DNA from: Pirellulales bacterium
GTDB lineage: Bacteria; Planctomycetota; Planctomycetia; Pirellulales; DATAWG01
NCBI GenBank assembly: GCA_036267355.1
Contig: DATAWG010000130.1
Span: 1 to 64,000 of the forward strand
Direction of reading: 5' to 3'
DNA length: 64,000 bases
Under the pieces are notes generated by a model, which was given only the letters and a program-made list of their open reading frames with translations, was not told where the DNA came from and did not search any database. This document shows positions 50,475 to 58,762 of this stretch, one piece after another. A program made the translations under genes and the position numbers. Position 1 is the stretch's first letter, and each line of letters opens with the position of its first letter.

Positions 50475-51512
50475 CTATTTCGGCACAACAACTTCCGTCG
50501 TGCCGGGCTTGAAATAGGGCGCCTTCCCCGTGAACCGCACGTCCACCGTGCCGCGCTCGCGGGCAACCAGTTGCCCGAACAAATGCTCGGCCAGGGCCGT
50601 TCGCACCGCGTCGCGCACGTCGGTCCACTTCTTGTCGCCGGGTTTTACATCGGTGACGCGGATCAAATGAATCCCGAACACCGTTGCCACCGGCTGGCTG
50701 ATCTGGCCCTTTTCGAGTGCGAACGCCGTCCGGGCAAACGGTTCGACCATCTGGCCATGCCGCGGGATGAAGCCGAGATCGCCGCCGCGGTGCCGGCTGG
50801 GCCCGGCCGAATATTTTTCCGCTGCCGCCTCGAAGGTGATTTCGCCCGATTCGATCTGCTTGCGAATCTGCTCGGCTTCTTTGACGAGCGAAGCCACGGC
50901 CGAGTCGTCGCCGGCCACGGTGGGCCGCAGCAGAATATGGCTCACGCGCAGTTCCGTGCCGTCGAATTCGCGATGATGGGCATTGAAATAGGCTTCCAGC
51001 GTTTCGTCGGTCACTTGCTGCTTGAGATACTTTTGCCAGCTCAATCGCCAGCCGAGTTCGGCCCTCAGCATGGCTTCGCTTTGATGGCTGCGGGCGAGAA
51101 ATTCCGGCAGCGTCTTCTTGGCGTGTTCGAGTTCGGATTTGAGGTGGGCCAGTTCCGCGTCGATTTCCTCGGGCGTGGCTCCCCAGTGGTTCTTTTCAAG
51201 ATACTCCTCGACCAACTGGCGATCGACCAATTCCAACAACACGGCCGCTTTCACGCGCTCGGCCGATCCTTCCGATAACGTCCGGCCATGGGCTGCCGCC
51301 GCCTCGAGCTGATCGACTTGCCGCACGAAGATCGGCTTGCCGCCGACGGTCGCCGCGATTGCGCCCGTGTCGGACGACGGATCGCCGCGCTGCGCCGCAG
51401 GATTCGGCTTCGCCGGCGGATCCGCGGCTAAAAGCACCGTCGCCAGGATGCACCCGCCGATGCCCGAAAAGAAGACTCGACTCGTTCGGCCGCAAACCAA
51501 TGAAAATCGCAT
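50475..51512 (-). CDS. Exported peptidyl-prolyl isomerase (PpiC/SurA-like)
   Basis: 345 residues with an N-terminal signal (about 10-30). A SurA-type N-terminal helical region follows, with repeated Glu/Leu/Lys-rich helices (about 90-175). The parvulin domain then runs from LRVSHILLRP to about 290, with the family pattern AEQIRKQIESGEITFEAAAEKYS, GGDLGFIPRHGQMVEPFARTAF and PVATVFGIHLIRV. It is probably an extracytoplasmic folding helper for exported proteins, fitting the large number of exported proteins in this window. The ATG at 51512 starts the signal directly. No other chaperone gene adjoins. Confidence 0.9.
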   Translation of the reverse strand: MRFSLVCGRTSRVFFSGIGGCILATVLLAADPPAKPNPAAQRGDPSSDTGAIAATVGGKPIFVRQVDQLEAAAAHGRTLSEGSAERVKAAVLLELVDRQLVEEYLEKNHWGATPEEIDAELAHLKSELEHAKKTLPEFLARSHQSEAMLRAELGWRLSWQKYLKQQVTDETLEAYFNAHHREFDGTELRVSHILLRPTVAGDDSAVASLVKEAEQIRKQIESGEITFEAAAEKYSAGPSRHRGGDLGFIPRHGQMVEPFARTAFALEKGQISQPVATVFGIHLIRVTDVKPGDKKWTDVRDAVRTALAEHLFGQLVARERGTVDVRFTGKAPYFKPGTTEVVVPK

Positions 51513-51579
51513 GGGTGGACGTCGTTTCTTACCTGTGAACTACTCCGTAAGATACGGGTAATTTTTGGGACTTCTTCGA

Positions 51580-51657
51580 GTGTGCCACTGGCTCTGCCAG
51601 TGTCTTCGTTGCGGCGATGTCAACTCGCGGCTGACACTGGCAGAGCCAGTGGCACAC
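51580..51657. repeat. Perfect 25-bp inverted repeat (family D)
   Basis: Arms 51580-51604 and 51633-51657 are exact complements separated by 28 nt. The core motif CCACTGGCTCTGCCAGTG is itself palindromic. It lies in the gap between two minus-strand genes, downstream of 51712. A longer degraded version is at 9344-9504. Confidence 0.88.
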
Positions 51658-51711
51658 GGGAGGGCGACTACTCTGCCGTAAGTGTGCTTTGCTGTTTGCG
51701 GCTCGGTCGCG

Positions 51712-52989
51712 CTAGGGAAGAGGAAGATTCTTGAACTGGAACGGCAGCGGCACGCTTGTAATCACGGCCGGAGTTTTGTAAACGAACGTCAGGCCGGCCG
51801 GACCGTCGGGCAGATCGAATTTGTAGGCGATGCCGATTTCGTTTTTTTCTTGCGAAGTGGTTTCAGAGCCGCCATTGGGGATTTTGCCCTTCGGACCGGT
51901 CAGATACGCCGCGTTGTTGTAGACCCACGCCCTGAACGACTCGAGCGCGTTCGCGGCGTTTTCGAATCGCACCCGCATCCGCACTTCCCACACATCTCCA
52001 TCCTGGCGCACTTCGTCGACAAACACGGTGACCCCGGCTCGATGCTGCTCGAGTTTCTTGGCGTCTTTCAAGCCCGTGAATTCGAACGTTTCGATGCTGC
52101 CGGGCAAGAGGGCCCGCAGGTTTCCCTTGATCGAGGCGATCGATTTGGCCGATCGCGGCGGATCCACCAGCGGCAGTTGAAATTCGATGGCCGAGCCGGC
52201 TTGGTCGATGGATTGCTCGAGTTCGCCTTCAGGATTTTCGACGGCGATCGGCGAGCCGAGATCGTCGACGGCTTTCACGCCTGCCAGCGGAAGCTGCAGC
52301 ATGATCGGCCGCAGCCGCGGCTCCCAGGCCACTTGCAAATCGAGCCGCAGCGAACCAGGACCGGTGGCGGTCAGATTTCGCTGGGCGATCAATTGCGTCG
52401 CTCCCACCCGCAGCGGACCGGCATAGCTCGCTCGATCCGCGCGCGGCAGCGCGCCGGGTTCGCGGGCCATGATTCCCAGTTCGTCGTTGCCAGCGTATGG
52501 ATAGACCGTCAGCTTGGCTTGGTCGAGCGTTTGATCGAGGGCTTGCCAGAACGGCGTTTTGTCGAAGTCCACCGAGAGCTGAGGATCGTCGGCCTCCTGG
52601 CCCATCTGCGCCCGGACGTCTTTGAATTTGTTGCCGGTTTGCTTGGTGATCTCGGCGAGGATTTCCGACAGCGGGCGATTGGCGGCTTTGAGGGTTACGG
52701 TTGTCGCGGCCGTCGATTCTTCGGCGGCGCGGTGTTCAAGCTGGTCGCGAATCCGCCCAACGGCTTCGCGGCGCTGTGCTTCGGTGGCCGGCGATTTTTC
52801 GTCGTATTGCGGCAGCAGATCGAGAATTTTCGGGCCGAGGTTCAAGAGCTTAGCCTCGGCCTCAGAGCGGCGGCTCAATTGGGGCGCATCGAGTTGCAAC
52901 ACCCAATGCCTCACCTCGGCCTTCAATTCCGCCTGCGAGCCGTCCGCCCCAGCGGCCAGCGCGAGAATCATCAGCAAAGCAGATCCCAT
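51712..52989 (-). CDS. Exported protein of unknown function
   Basis: 425 residues from ATG 52989, which begins a short signal peptide (MGSALLMILALAAGADG). The open frame starts at 53064, but that part covers a palindrome. A helical region follows (about 20-85). A segment resembling a secretin/STN-like short domain (LSEILAEITKQTGNKF, LSVDFDKTPFWQAL, VYPYAGNDELGIM) sits at about 100-165, then beta-rich sequence to the end. The STN resemblance is by pattern only. No family is assigned. A UUCG-type hairpin lies 16 nt upstream in the leader. Upstream gene in the same direction as ppiC. Confidence 0.75.
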   Translation of the reverse strand: MGSALLMILALAAGADGSQAELKAEVRHWVLQLDAPQLSRRSEAEAKLLNLGPKILDLLPQYDEKSPATEAQRREAVGRIRDQLEHRAAEESTAATTVTLKAANRPLSEILAEITKQTGNKFKDVRAQMGQEADDPQLSVDFDKTPFWQALDQTLDQAKLTVYPYAGNDELGIMAREPGALPRADRASYAGPLRVGATQLIAQRNLTATGPGSLRLDLQVAWEPRLRPIMLQLPLAGVKAVDDLGSPIAVENPEGELEQSIDQAGSAIEFQLPLVDPPRSAKSIASIKGNLRALLPGSIETFEFTGLKDAKKLEQHRAGVTVFVDEVRQDGDVWEVRMRVRFENAANALESFRAWVYNNAAYLTGPKGKIPNGGSETTSQEKNEIGIAYKFDLPDGPAGLTFVYKTPAVITSVPLPFQFKNLPLP

Positions 52990-53004
52990 GGTCGCGCTCC
53001 GTAG

Positions 53005-53024
53005 GTCAGGCTTTCGAGCCTGAC
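53005..53024. repeat. Palindromic repeat, family H (UUCG-type hairpin)
   Basis: An 8-bp stem with a TTCG loop. It lies in the leader of the exported-protein gene, and a looser relative is at 55198-55217 between rplM and rpsI. Confidence 0.7.
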
Positions 53025-53337
53025 AGAATGGCCAAATCGTCGCGGAAAGCGCACGTTGGACCAAAACCCAATTCTAAGCCCCGCCGCCGCAGGCTGCCAG
53101 TTGTTCTCAGGCCAAGACGAAGACGTGCAAGACGAAGAGTTCTCACGCGGAGTCGCGGAGGAAGCGGAGGCATGACGCAGGCGGAAACGGCCCCGGTTGT
53201 GAATTGGCCTTGATGCTACGCGTCGCTCTTCGATTTTGTCGAAAAGCGCCTGTCCATGTTGTCGAGCGTCCGCTTTCTAAGCTGAATTCCTCCTTCTTCG
53301 TCTCCGCGTTCGCCGCGCCGCGGCGTGAGACAAATGC

Positions 53338-54432
53338 CTAACCGCTTTGCTTCGCGAAGTCGGCCATGAATTCGGCGAGCGTTTCGACGCCCGGCATCGG
53401 CATCGCGTTGTAGATCGATGCGCGGATGCCGCCGACGGAGCGATGGCCCTTCAGCTCGGTCAGTTCGAGCTTTGCCGCTTCCTTGACGAACGATTTTTCC
53501 AAGTCTTCGCTGGGCAGCCGGAACGTGATATTCATCTTCGAGCGGCAGTCCGTGCGGGCGTGGGGTCGATAAAAACCGCCGCTGGTGTCGATCGCATCGT
53601 AGAGCAGCTTGGCTTTGCGCTCGTTGTGAGCCGCCATCTGGTCGAGGCCGCCGATCGTGTCGCGAATCCAGCGGCCGACGAGCATCAACACATAAATAGC
53701 AAACGTGGGCGGAGTGTTGGGCCGCGAATCGTTCTTGGCGAAATTCGCGTAGTCGAGGCTTGCCGAAAGATTCTTGGGCACGCGCTCGAGCAAATCGTCG
53801 CGCACCACGACCGCCGTCACGCCCGAGATGCCGGCATTTTTTTGGGCACAGGCATAGATCAGACCGTATCGGGCGACGTCGATCGGTCGCGACAGAAAAT
53901 CGGATGACGAATCGCAGACGAGCGCAACCGAGCCGGCGTCGGGCTGGCCGACGAATTGCACGCCCTGGATCGTCTCGTTCGACGTCATGTGGACATACGC
54001 AGCCTCGGGGCTCAATTTCAATTCGCCGAACTCTGGAAGATACGAATAGTTGTGTTCCTTGCCGTCCCAGACGACTCGCGTCGGCCCTTCCTTTTGGGCC
54101 TCCTTGAGGGCCGCGTTGCCCCAGGTGCCGGTGATGATGTATTCGGCCGTCTTGCCGGCGCCGCGGAGAAAATTCTGCGCGACGGTGGTGAATTGCAGAT
54201 GGGCGCCGCCCTGCATGAACACGATGCGATAGTTCTCAGGCACGCCGAGCAGTTGCCGAAGGAGCGCCTGGGCCTCGGCCAGAATCGCGTCAAATGCAGC
54301 GCTGCGGTGGCTGATCTCGAGCACCGAAGCACCCATGCCGGGCAGCGACAGCATCTCGCTTTGGATTTGCTCCAACACGGGCAATGGCAGAACAGCCGGG
54401 CCGGGGGAGAAATTATAGACGCGCTTTGTCAT
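53338..54432 (-). CDS. serC: Phosphoserine aminotransferase
   Basis: 364 residues. A class V aminotransferase that makes 3-phosphoserine from 3-phosphohydroxypyruvate and glutamate (serine synthesis; also used for vitamin B6). Visible motifs: NFSPGPAVLP at the start, SHRSAAFDAI, QGGAHLQF, TGTWGNAA, the PLP-phosphate region CDSSSDFLSRP, the PLP lysine K198 in CAQKNAGISG and the C-terminal GHRSVGGIRASIYNAMP. The ATG at 54432 gives this conserved N-terminus; the frame before it is a shadow. The leader is pyrimidine-rich with no clear Shine-Dalgarno site. It follows rpsI and rplM in the same direction. Confidence 0.97.
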   Translation of the reverse strand: MTKRVYNFSPGPAVLPLPVLEQIQSEMLSLPGMGASVLEISHRSAAFDAILAEAQALLRQLLGVPENYRIVFMQGGAHLQFTTVAQNFLRGAGKTAEYIITGTWGNAALKEAQKEGPTRVVWDGKEHNYSYLPEFGELKLSPEAAYVHMTSNETIQGVQFVGQPDAGSVALVCDSSSDFLSRPIDVARYGLIYACAQKNAGISGVTAVVVRDDLLERVPKNLSASLDYANFAKNDSRPNTPPTFAIYVLMLVGRWIRDTIGGLDQMAAHNERKAKLLYDAIDTSGGFYRPHARTDCRSKMNITFRLPSEDLEKSFVKEAAKLELTELKGHRSVGGIRASIYNAMPMPGVETLAEFMADFAKQSG

Positions 54433-54489
54433 GGCAAGTGGCTGGGGTGGGAGTGGATGCAACGGAAATTGCAGGCGCGGGCGGCGGGC

Positions 54490-54556
54490 AAACCCAGGGA
54501 AGGCTGGCAACGAACTTGCCCAGAGGCAATGCGGTTTGCCAGCCTTCCCTGGGCTT
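54490..54556. repeat. Palindromic element, family C
   Basis: Arms 54490-54510 and 54536-54556 (21 nt, one difference) surround 25 nt. It sits in the gap between rpsI and serC, ending close to the rpsI stop. Confidence 0.82.
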
Positions 54557-54576
54557 GGGGACGATTGCGTGCGAGT

Positions 54577-55119
54577 TTAACGCTTCGAGAACTGCGTTCC
54601 ACGGCGGGCACCGCGGAGGCCGTAGTGCTTGCGCTCTTTCATGCGGCCATCGCGCGTTAGCATGCCAGAGTGGCGCAACAGTTCGTCGAGCGACGCATCG
54701 TATTTCCGCAAAGCACGGGCGATGCCATGTTTGCACGCGCCGGCCTGGCCGGCTGGACCGCCGCCGTTGACGCGAATAATCACGTCGACCGATTGCCGCC
54801 GATCGGCCTTCACCAGCGCTTCGAGCAATTGGCCGCGATCTTTTTCCGACGGGAAATAGCGTTCTAACTCACGGCCATTGACCGTGATCGTGCCATTGCC
54901 GGCGCGGAGCCGGACGCGGGCGACGGCGGTCTTGCGCCGCCCGGTGCCCAACACTTCTTCGTCATCGCCACGTGGCTTGCTACGCTCGGCGGCCGGCTTC
55001 GGCCGCTCCGGAGCGGCGTGCTCGGCGGCAGGCTTCACAGCTTCTGGAGCGTGGGCTGGCGGCTCGGCGGTGGCGGGGGCGATTGCATGTTCCGTTTCGG
55101 GCGTTGCGTCGCTGGACAT
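54577..55119 (-). CDS. rpsI: Ribosomal protein S9 with N-terminal extension
   Basis: 180 residues. The S9 core begins near residue 56 (GTGRRKTAVARVRLRAGNG) and ends in the standard KKHYGLRGARRGTQFSKR-type basic tail. The first about 53 residues form an Ala/Pro/Glu-rich extension (PATAEPPAHAPEAVKPAAEH) not present in typical S9 of about 130 residues. AAGG lies 8 nt before the ATG 55119, supporting this start. The extension is probably disordered. It follows rplM, as in most bacteria (rplM-rpsI). Confidence 0.96.
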   Translation of the reverse strand: MSSDATPETEHAIAPATAEPPAHAPEAVKPAAEHAAPERPKPAAERSKPRGDDEEVLGTGRRKTAVARVRLRAGNGTITVNGRELERYFPSEKDRGQLLEALVKADRRQSVDVIIRVNGGGPAGQAGACKHGIARALRKYDASLDELLRHSGMLTRDGRMKERKHYGLRGARRGTQFSKR

Positions 55120-55224
55120 TTCGTTGACCTTGCGTGGAATTGCGTTGCGTTTGGTTTAGAGTTTTTTGGCGGCGGTCGAGCCCGGGCGGCGGTTCGCGTC
55201 AGGCTGGAAGGCCTGACCTACCAA

Positions 55225-55674
55225 TCACTTCGCCTTGATCTCCAGCGGCTCGGGCTGCTGGGCTTGGTGCGGATGCTTATCGCCGACATAGATTTTCAGC
55301 TTGTCGAGCATGTGGACCGCCAGTTTATTTTTCGGAAGCATGCGGCGCACGGCCTCGCGGAGGATCAATTCCGGACGGCGGGCAAGCCGCTTGCCGGCGG
55401 TTTCACGCCGCAAGCCGGGATAGCCGGTGTACCAGGTGTATTCCTTCTGATCCCATTTCTTGCCCGACAGGACCACCTTTTCCGCATTCAAAACGACGAC
55501 GAAATCGCCGGTGTCGACATGCGGAGTGTAGGTCGGGCGATGCTTGCCCATCAGCACCATTGCCAACTGGCTCGCGAGCCGGCCGACCACTTTGCCGGAG
55601 CCATCGACCAGCCACCAATGCTGCTCGACCTCGCCCGGCTTGGCCATATACGTTTTCGTCGACATCGTGGTCAT
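55225..55674 (-). CDS. rplM: Ribosomal protein L13
   Basis: 149 residues. L13 sequence throughout: KTYMAKPGEVEQHWWLVDGSGKVVGRLAS, LMGKHRPTYTPHVDTGDFVVVLNAEKV, TGYPGLRRETAG and AVRRMLPKNKLAVHMLDKLKIY. Length is usual. First gene of the rplM-rpsI-serC cluster. Two ATG codons (MTTM) are possible. Confidence 0.98.
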   Translation of the reverse strand: MTTMSTKTYMAKPGEVEQHWWLVDGSGKVVGRLASQLAMVLMGKHRPTYTPHVDTGDFVVVLNAEKVVLSGKKWDQKEYTWYTGYPGLRRETAGKRLARRPELILREAVRRMLPKNKLAVHMLDKLKIYVGDKHPHQAQQPEPLEIKAK

Positions 55675-56062
55675 GATTCATCCGCCGCGGAACAGGGGGG
55701 TCGTGGGTTCAGGTGTTGTTGCGAATCGTGCAATATAACGAGCCCGCCCGGGGCCGACAAGCGGCAAAAAAAGGCTGTGCGGCTTTGAGAGACGAAGGAC
55801 GCGGTGGCGGGAGGCCGCGCGGTCTGAAACGGCAGATGGCTCACGCGGAGACGCGGGGGATGCGGAGAAGACGAAGGGCGAGAAGGAAACGGATGCAAGC
55901 GGGCGGCGCCGAAAAACACGCGAGCCCGTGGCGGACGCTTGCGCGTCCTCACGGCCTTCTCGAGCCAGTCTCAGAACCGTCCGCGGAGAAGTGGACAGGC
56001 CCCTTTTGCTCCGAAGACTCCGCAAAAGGGGGCACTCCCCGACGGTTTGAAATGGCTTTTCG
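55675..56062. other. Gap with one family F element
   Basis: 388 bases with no gene. The hairpin element at 55991-56040 lies just downstream of fusA. The ribosomal protein promoter should be here but is not obvious. Confidence 0.6.
55991..56040. repeat. Family F hairpin element (19-12-19)
   Basis: Arms 55991-56009 and 56022-56040 with a 12-nt loop, ending 22 nt before the stop of fusA on the minus strand. It could stabilise the fusA transcript end. Confidence 0.78.
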
Positions 56063-58150
56063 TCATTTCGCCCCGACGAGCTCGCGCTTCTTTTTCTCGG
56101 CGATGATTTCTTGCTGGATCGCGTTGGGAACGCGGCGATATTTGAGGAATTCCATCGTGAAGGTGCCCTGCCCCTGCGTCATGCTGCGCAGATCGGTCGA
56201 GTAGCCGAACGTTTCGGCCAGCGGCACTTCCCCTTCGATCACCGCGTTGACCCCCTGCACTTCGGTCGAAACGATCAGCCCGCGGCGGCTGGTCAATTCG
56301 CCGGCCACGGGGCCCTGATAATTCGCCGGCACTTCAATTTCCACTTTCATGATCGGTTCGAGCAACACCGGCTTGGTTTGCAAGAATGTTTCACGGAAGC
56401 AGTTGCGGGCGCACGTTTGGAACGCCATATCGGAGCTATCGACATCGTGGTATGAGCCGTCTTCGAGCACGCCCTTGACGCCGACGATCGGATACCCGGC
56501 GATCGGCCCCTTGGCGACCGAGGCCGCAAAGCCCTTTTCCACCGAGGGAATGTATTCCTTCGGGATGCGGCCCTGCACGACCGTGCTTTCGAACTCGAAG
56601 TTTTCTTCCGCATCCTCGGGCAGCGGCTCGAGATAGCCGACGATATGGGCGAACTGGCCGGAACCGCCCGTTTGCTTCTTGTGGCGATAGTTGTATTCGG
56701 CCTTGGCGGTCGGGGCTTCGCGGTAGCTGACCTTCGGGGCGCCGACTTCGACCTCGACTTTGTATTCGCGGCGAATCCGTTCGACATAGATTTCCAAGTG
56801 CAATTCGCCCATGCCGGCGATCACGGTTTCGCCGGTTTCTTCATCGGCCGTGCAGCGGAACGTCGGGTCTTCGCGCATGAACCGGGCCAGGGCCTTGCTC
56901 AAGCGGTCGGCCCCGTCGCGGCTGACCGGGTTGATGGCCTTCTTGATGACCGGTTCGGCAATGAACATGCTTTCGAGCGTGCAGAATTTCGGCGTCGCGG
57001 CATACGTGTCGCCGCTGGCGGCATCGATGCCCATGATGGCCACGATATCGCCCGCATCGGCCGAATCCACTTCGGTTCGCTTATCGGCGTGCATCTTCAC
57101 GATGCGGCTGAATCGCTGCTTTTGGCCGGTGCGCTGGTTGAAATACATTTCGCCCTTCCCGGCCCGGCCTTGATAGATCCGCATGAACGTCAGTTGGCCG
57201 TGCGGATCGTCGACGATCTTGAACGCCATGCCGACGAGCGGCTTGTTCACGTCGGGCACCAGCGGCACTTCTTCGCTCGGATTGTTGTAGGCCTTGGCCA
57301 CGACGCGGCGTTCGAGCGGCGAGGGCAAATAGCGGACGACCGCATCCAGCAGCGGCTGGACACCTTTGTTCTTATAGGCCGAGCCCATGAACACGGGCGT
57401 CACATCCTGCCCCTGCACGGCTTCCTTCACCACCGTGTGGATCAGGTCCGCGGGAACGTCTTGCTCCGCCAGCATCAATTCCATCATCTCGTCGCTATAC
57501 ATGGCGAGCGATTCGAGCATGGCGTGGCGAGCGGTTTTGGCGTCGTCGAGCAGTTCGGCGGGAATCGCTTCGCGGCGGACCGTCTGGCCATTCGAGCCGT
57601 CGAAGTAGACAGCTTCCATCGTGATCAGATCGATCACGCCTTCGAAAGCATCTTCCTTCCCGATCGGCCATTGCATGAGGATCGGATCGCAGCCGAGCTT
57701 TTCTTTCACTTGCGACACGACGCGCTGCGGATTGGCGCCGGTGCGGTCCATCTTGTTGATAAAGGCGAGCCGGGGCACGTGATAGCGCTTCATCTGGCGA
57801 TCGACGGTCATCGATTGCGACTGCACGCCGCCGACAGCGCAGAGCACAAGGATCGCGCCATCGAGCACGCGCAAGCTGCGTTCGACTTCGACGGTGAAAT
57901 CGACGTGGCCCGGGGTGTCGATCAAATTGATGTCGCAGCCCTGCCATTCGACGCTGGTGGCGGCGCTGGTGATGGTGATGCCGCGTTCGCGTTCGAGGTC
58001 CATATAGTCCATCGTGGCGCCGCCCTCGCCCTTGACCTCCTGCATGCGGTGAATGCGGCCCGCATAGTAGAGGATCCGTTCGCTGAGGGTGGTTTTCCCC
58101 GAGTCGATATGGGCCGACACACCGATGTTGCGCAGCTTCGAAACATCCAT
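56063..58150 (-). CDS. fusA: Elongation factor G, spd/mitochondrial EFG1-like
   Basis: 695 residues; translocation GTPase. The G1 motif is AHIDSGKTT, rather than the AHIDAGKTT of canonical EF-G, with RGITI (G2), DTPGH (G3) and NKMD (G4). The stretches EVKGEGGATMDYMDLERERGITITSA, LVLCAVGGVQSQSMTVDRQMKRY and GSAYKNKGVQPLLDAVVRYLP match what I recall of mitochondrial EFG1 and of the planctomycete/spirochaete spdEFG1 group. Domains IV and V follow in order. The ATG 58150 has a GAAGG site 7 nt upstream; the frame before it is not family-like. It is not linked to rpsL/rpsG or tuf here. Confidence 0.96.
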   Translation of the reverse strand: MDVSKLRNIGVSAHIDSGKTTLSERILYYAGRIHRMQEVKGEGGATMDYMDLERERGITITSAATSVEWQGCDINLIDTPGHVDFTVEVERSLRVLDGAILVLCAVGGVQSQSMTVDRQMKRYHVPRLAFINKMDRTGANPQRVVSQVKEKLGCDPILMQWPIGKEDAFEGVIDLITMEAVYFDGSNGQTVRREAIPAELLDDAKTARHAMLESLAMYSDEMMELMLAEQDVPADLIHTVVKEAVQGQDVTPVFMGSAYKNKGVQPLLDAVVRYLPSPLERRVVAKAYNNPSEEVPLVPDVNKPLVGMAFKIVDDPHGQLTFMRIYQGRAGKGEMYFNQRTGQKQRFSRIVKMHADKRTEVDSADAGDIVAIMGIDAASGDTYAATPKFCTLESMFIAEPVIKKAINPVSRDGADRLSKALARFMREDPTFRCTADEETGETVIAGMGELHLEIYVERIRREYKVEVEVGAPKVSYREAPTAKAEYNYRHKKQTGGSGQFAHIVGYLEPLPEDAEENFEFESTVVQGRIPKEYIPSVEKGFAASVAKGPIAGYPIVGVKGVLEDGSYHDVDSSDMAFQTCARNCFRETFLQTKPVLLEPIMKVEIEVPANYQGPVAGELTSRRGLIVSTEVQGVNAVIEGEVPLAETFGYSTDLRSMTQGQGTFTMEFLKYRRVPNAIQQEIIAEKKKRELVGAK

Positions 58151-58762
58151 AGTTACACCTTCAGACCGCAAAATCGCCAAGGGACGAGAAACAGGAGGCC
58201 GGACAATGAACAACTATTATTCGTTCGCGGTCCAGCCCGGGCCGCCAGAACCCGGGAGCCAACCAGTCGCAAGCCAGTCGGACCCGGCCAGTCAGACCCA
58301 CGCAAAACCGGGCTGCACGACAACCATCCCCCTTCGGCGCTTAGCCGGCCATGGGCACGGATGCTGTGAATTGGAGCAAGTCAGTCAGACTTTGCCGCCT
58401 GGTGCGTTTGGTGGGGACTTCCTACCTTGTCATATATTAACCTGTTTTCCGATTGGGAAAAGGCCAAATTCGGTTGGCAGGCTTTGAGGCTGTGAGGGAT
58501 GAAGCGGTCCCTGCCGCCGTACCTCAAAGCCCCACCGTCTCAAAGCCTTACAGCCCCCACCCTCTTGGTTGACGTTACGACGCGGGGGAACATAAAATCG
58601 TGGCTCGCTCTCCGCGTGGCTCGTGCATGAAGATCGCGCTGGTTCGCGCCGCCCAAGCCCAGGGAAGGCCCGGATGCCGCCCTGTAATTGCAATGCGGTC
58701 TCCTGGCCTTCCCTGGGCTTCGTTCGGAGGCGGCGCGGCGAATTTCGATTGGTTGTAATCGC
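58151..58762. other. Divergent fusA / FHA-phosphatase gap with repeats
   Basis: About 610 bases without a credible gene. A loose inverted repeat of GGCTTTGAGGC type lies at about 58483-58550 and a family C element at 58655-58720. A similar GGCTTTGAGGCTTTGAGG stretch precedes the gene at 48377. Promoters are not obvious. Confidence 0.6.
58655..58720. repeat. Palindromic element, family C
   Basis: Perfect 16-bp arms 58655-58670 and 58705-58720, spacer 34 nt. It lies 43 nt before the FHA-phosphatase start. Confidence 0.85.

Noticed and set aside
56645-58369. 574-residue open frame opposite fusA
   Set aside because: Antisense shadow of a clearly real EF-G; no motif in the translation.
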